DNA of 7,391 nt from CAZBUB01 sp046546355 (GTDB lineage Bacteria; Desulfobacterota; Desulfovibrionia; Desulfovibrionales; Desulfothermaceae), in NCBI GenBank assembly GCA_046546355.1, contig JBKGXZ010000087.1, forward strand, positions 1 through 7,391. Reading direction: 5' to 3'. Below, piece by piece: positions 5,088 to 7,391 of the stretch; the first letter of the stretch is position 1; every line of letters starts with the position of its first letter. Below the pieces are notes generated by a model, which saw only the letters and a list, made by a program, of their open reading frames with translations, was not told where the DNA came from and made no database searches. A program made the translations under genes and the position numbers.

Positions 5088-7282
5088 AAGACCCGGGCAT
5101 AGAACTGCAGCACCTGCCGGGTGGTGCTTTGCACCGAAAAGCTCTCCGCCTGCTGCCTGGCGTTTTCCGCCATCCTGTTTCGCTCCTGGGGGGACTCTAG
5201 CAGATCCTGGACTGCCTGGGCCCAGGCCCGGATATCTTCGCTGGTCTTATAGCCGTTGTAGCCGTTATGGATCAGGTCTGCGATACCGCTGGAGCGGACA
5301 GCCACTGCCGGACAGCCGCCTGCCATGGCCTCCAGGAGTACCATGCCCTGGGTCTCTGAGGTGGAGGAAAACACAAAAAGATCGCTGGCTGTATAATAAA
5401 AGGGCAGCTCCTGCTGCTCCACCTGGCCCAGGAATATCACTTGCTGCTCCAGACCCAGCTCCCTGGCAAAGTCCTGCAGATTCTGAAGCTCTGGCCCATC
5501 CCCTGCCAGCAGGCACTTGAACGGTCTGCTGGTGCTCAGGCGCACCTGCTGCAGGGCCCGCAGCAGAAAGTAGAGGTTCTTCTCCTGGCTGATCCTGGTC
5601 ACGCAAAGCAGCATAAGCTCTGAATCCTCAACATAACTGCGCCGCAGACTCTGCACCTGCTCCTGGTCCAGGCCCTGGAACAGCTCTGTCTCCACCCCGG
5701 TGGGGATGGTCTCCACCAGGGTGCTGACCCCCAGATTGCGCAGGTATTCCTCTATGGAGTAGGCAGGCACGATGATCCCGTCGCATTTGTCAGCAAAGCG
5801 CTTGAGCACATAGTGGGCCATCAGGACCCTGAACAAAGTGCCGGAAAAAAGTGCGTAGTGGGCATACTTGTCCAGCCGGGTATGATAGGTATAGATTACA
5901 GGTATATTGTGCTTCTTGGCCAGCCTGAAGCCCTTCTTGCCCATCCAGAAGGGATGGTGCAAATGCACAATATCCGGGGCGAACTCCTTAAAGGCCCTGC
6001 CTATCCGGAGCGAGAACCTGTTGGCCACTGGCAGGTCGGAAAACTTGCTGTAGAAAATAAGCGGCCTGCACCTGAAAACATTCTCCTCCAGCCTGGTATT
6101 GTTTTCACCATATTCCGGAGCAAAGATCCAGACCTTGTGTCCCAGGGCCTTCAGGCCCTTCAAGAGCCTGTATATGGAAATTGGCACCCCGCCCACAAAG
6201 GGCAGATAATTGTTGGTGAACATAGCCACCTTCAGGCTGCGGCCCAAAAACTCCTCCTCATCCCTGCAGAAATCCCTGTACAGGCCTTTTTGCTTGCTGA
6301 TAGCGGAATAGAGCCTCAGGGCCAGGAGAGCCAGCAGGCAGAGCAAGAGCAGGAAATTCAGAGCACTGACATAAAAGATGGACCTGATGAACAGCCAAAG
6401 GTGTTCCACCTTCCTCAGCCACTCTATGGGCTGCTCCACCGCATCTACCTTGCGCACAGCTACCTGGTCCTGGCCTACATCCACCCGCAGGTAGTGGTAG
6501 GTATTTTCTTCCTGGTTCAGCAGCAGCCCCCCGCCTCCACCTGAAACAAAGTAGGGCACGCCCTGGATCTCCTGCCTGGTATAGGCAGCCAGGTTGGAGG
6601 AGAACACCGCATCCACCTTATGCCTGGCAGCCTGCTCCTGCAGGAAAGATCGGAAGTCCCGGTCCTTAAGCCAGGGCTCCTGCTGCCTCAGCTCCTCCGG
6701 TACCAGCTCGAACGGCGGGCGGTTCAGGAACAAAAAGCAGTGCTGGAACCTGTCCGCATACTCCAGCTCTTTGAGCAGCCACATCTTTTGGGCCAGAAAG
6801 GAGGTCTCCCCTGTGGTATCCAGGAAGATAAAATAGGAATCCTGCAGCTGGAAGGAGAAATAGAAAGGACCGAAGTGGTCATAGAAATTCCAGGAGTCGA
6901 ACTCCCCCTGCTCATTCTCCCCGAAGGCCAGGACATAGGGCATGTTGAGCTTCTGCAGGCTCCTGTACAGGACCCGATAATTGTTGTCTGAGCCATTGGA
7001 TACAGAATTGCCGGTGGAGAGCAGGAAGTCCAGGTCCTCCTGATTCAGCTGGTGGACTATCTTCTTATCGAAGATCCCTATGGAGTTGTGGACATCGCCT
7101 ATCACAGCGAAGCTGTAGCTGGATTCGTCCTGCAGGCTGCTTTGGATGCGTTGGATATTCCTGGCGTTTAGCTCCTGGAAGGCGGTTTCAAAAAAATACA
7201 GATAGATCTTGTATCCGGACAGCAGCAAAAGCAGCACCAGAACAGAGTAAAAGGCGAATCTCAACTTCCTTTGACGCGGCAT
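5069..7282 (-). CDS. Pseudo-phosphoesterase/GT4 glycosyltransferase membrane fusion
   Basis: This 737-aa protein has two halves. A basic N-terminus and membrane helix (about 9-31) lead to a periplasmic calcineurin-like metallophosphoesterase domain (about 55-280). A second membrane helix (about 295-326) returns to the cytoplasm, where a GT4 glycosyltransferase fills about 349-733. In the first domain, motif I (GDVH, 62-65) is intact. Motif II has Asn92 where Asp is usual, GNHE reads GENE (121-124), the usual His of motif IV is Asn187, and GHxH reads SNLA (229-232). Metal binding and catalysis are therefore unlikely. The GT4 part has the glycine loop FVGGVP (362-367), LHHPF (441-445), R563/K568 and the E-x7-E pair E643/E651, so it should transfer sugar from a nucleotide-sugar donor. 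It resembles lipid glucosyl/mannosyltransferases; the acceptor is unknown. ATG 7282 follows a good ribosome binding site (GGAAGGGA). Its tail faces the hybrid kinase. Confidence 0.92.
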   Translation of the reverse strand: MPRQRKLRFAFYSVLVLLLLLSGYKIYLYFFETAFQELNARNIQRIQSSLQDESSYSFAVIGDVHNSIGIFDKKIVHQLNQEDLDFLLSTGNSVSNGSDNNYRVLYRSLQKLNMPYVLAFGENEQGEFDSWNFYDHFGPFYFSFQLQDSYFIFLDTTGETSFLAQKMWLLKELEYADRFQHCFLFLNRPPFELVPEELRQQEPWLKDRDFRSFLQEQAARHKVDAVFSSNLAAYTRQEIQGVPYFVSGGGGGLLLNQEENTYHYLRVDVGQDQVAVRKVDAVEQPIEWLRKVEHLWLFIRSIFYVSALNFLLLLCLLALLALRLYSAISKQKGLYRDFCRDEEEFLGRSLKVAMFTNNYLPFVGGVPISIYRLLKGLKALGHKVWIFAPEYGENNTRLEENVFRCRPLIFYSKFSDLPVANRFSLRIGRAFKEFAPDIVHLHHPFWMGKKGFRLAKKHNIPVIYTYHTRLDKYAHYALFSGTLFRVLMAHYVLKRFADKCDGIIVPAYSIEEYLRNLGVSTLVETIPTGVETELFQGLDQEQVQSLRRSYVEDSELMLLCVTRISQEKNLYFLLRALQQVRLSTSRPFKCLLAGDGPELQNLQDFARELGLEQQVIFLGQVEQQELPFYYTASDLFVFSSTSETQGMVLLEAMAGGCPAVAVRSSGIADLIHNGYNGYKTSEDIRAWAQAVQDLLESPQERNRMAENARQQAESFSVQSTTRQVLQFYARVLAGRGG

Positions 7283-7289
7283 GCAGTTT

Positions 7290-7298
7290 TCCCTTCCA
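7290..7298 (-). promoter_or_regulatory. Ribosome binding site of the fusion gene
   Basis: On the minus strand this reads TGGAAGGGA, ending 7 nt before ATG 7282. The spacing and purine content support this start, which also begins immediately with the basic residues that precede the first membrane helix. Confidence 0.7.
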
Positions 7299-7306
7299 GG
7301 ACAGCC

Positions 7307-7329
7307 GCAGCAGGCCTAGAGCCTGCTGC
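7307..7329. repeat. Strong 9-bp hairpin upstream of the fusion gene
   Basis: GCAGCAGGC (7307-7315) is the exact inverse of GCCTGCTGC (7321-7329), with a 5-nt loop (7316-7320). The stem is very GC-rich. It lies 24 nt before the start codon of the minus-strand gene, just beyond its ribosome binding site. No T tract follows on either strand, so it may be a leader hairpin, an operator, or a Rho-assisted terminator of an upstream gene. Confidence 0.6.
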
Positions 7330-7356
7330 AGAATTGCCTAAGAGTGGTATGTTAAA

Positions 7357-7368
7357 AGCTCATGAGCT
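7357..7368. repeat. 12-bp perfect palindrome in the upstream region
   Basis: AGCTCATGAGCT is fully self-complementary and lies about 75 nt upstream of the fusion-gene start, where an operator could sit. A TTAACA on the minus strand overlaps its downstream flank (7350-7355) and could be a -35 box, but I found no matching -10 box. Confidence 0.35.
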
Positions 7369-7391
7369 GCACATCTCCCCGTCATTGCCAG

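Noticed and set aside
5813..6544. Plus-strand open frame opposite the fusion gene (also 6620-6991)
   Set aside because: The minus-strand frame encodes continuous recognisable domains here. The plus-strand translations show no domain.

Overview
The window holds four intact protein-coding genes in alternating orientation. No tRNA, rRNA, CRISPR array, insertion sequence or integrase is visible. The genes are moderately GC-rich and use CTG, CAG and GGC codons heavily. A PilZ protein with a YcgR-like N-terminal half, a soluble multi-sensor hybrid kinase and a GAF domain with a Cys cluster fit a Gram-negative, Desulfovibrio-like Desulfobacterota (former Deltaproteobacteria). That placement is an inference from protein style, not from a marker gene.

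Layout, left to right. Positions 1-254 are non-coding and contain a possible promoter overlapped by a dyad, plus a 14-bp perfect palindrome just upstream of the first gene. Positions 255-887 (+) encode a small outer-membrane-type lipoprotein with a charged coiled coil and four further cysteines. Positions 894-1751 (-) encode a PilZ-domain (c-di-GMP receptor) protein, whose stop lies 6 nt from the lipoprotein stop. Positions 1752-2107 are an AT-richer divergent spacer. Positions 2108-5005 (+) encode a 965-aa cytoplasmic hybrid histidine kinase: REC, PAS, GAF, PAS, HisKA, HATPase, REC. A 63-nt convergent gap with overlapping inverted repeats follows. Positions 5069-7282 (-) encode a 737-aa membrane protein that joins a periplasmic calcineurin-like phosphoesterase domain to a cytoplasmic GT4 glycosyltransferase. 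Positions 7283-7391 are its leader, with a strong hairpin and a perfect palindrome.

How the genes might work together: PilZ proteins and GT4 enzymes often serve surface polysaccharide, motility or biofilm control, and the kinase could sense the state that drives them. The alternating orientation means there is no operon to prove the link, so a shared pathway is only a hypothesis. The most unusual element is the phosphoesterase-glycosyltransferase fusion. Its phosphoesterase half keeps the fold signature but has lost nearly all metal ligands (only the first-motif Asp and His remain), so it looks like an extracytoplasmic pseudo-phosphatase attached to an apparently active glycosyltransferase.
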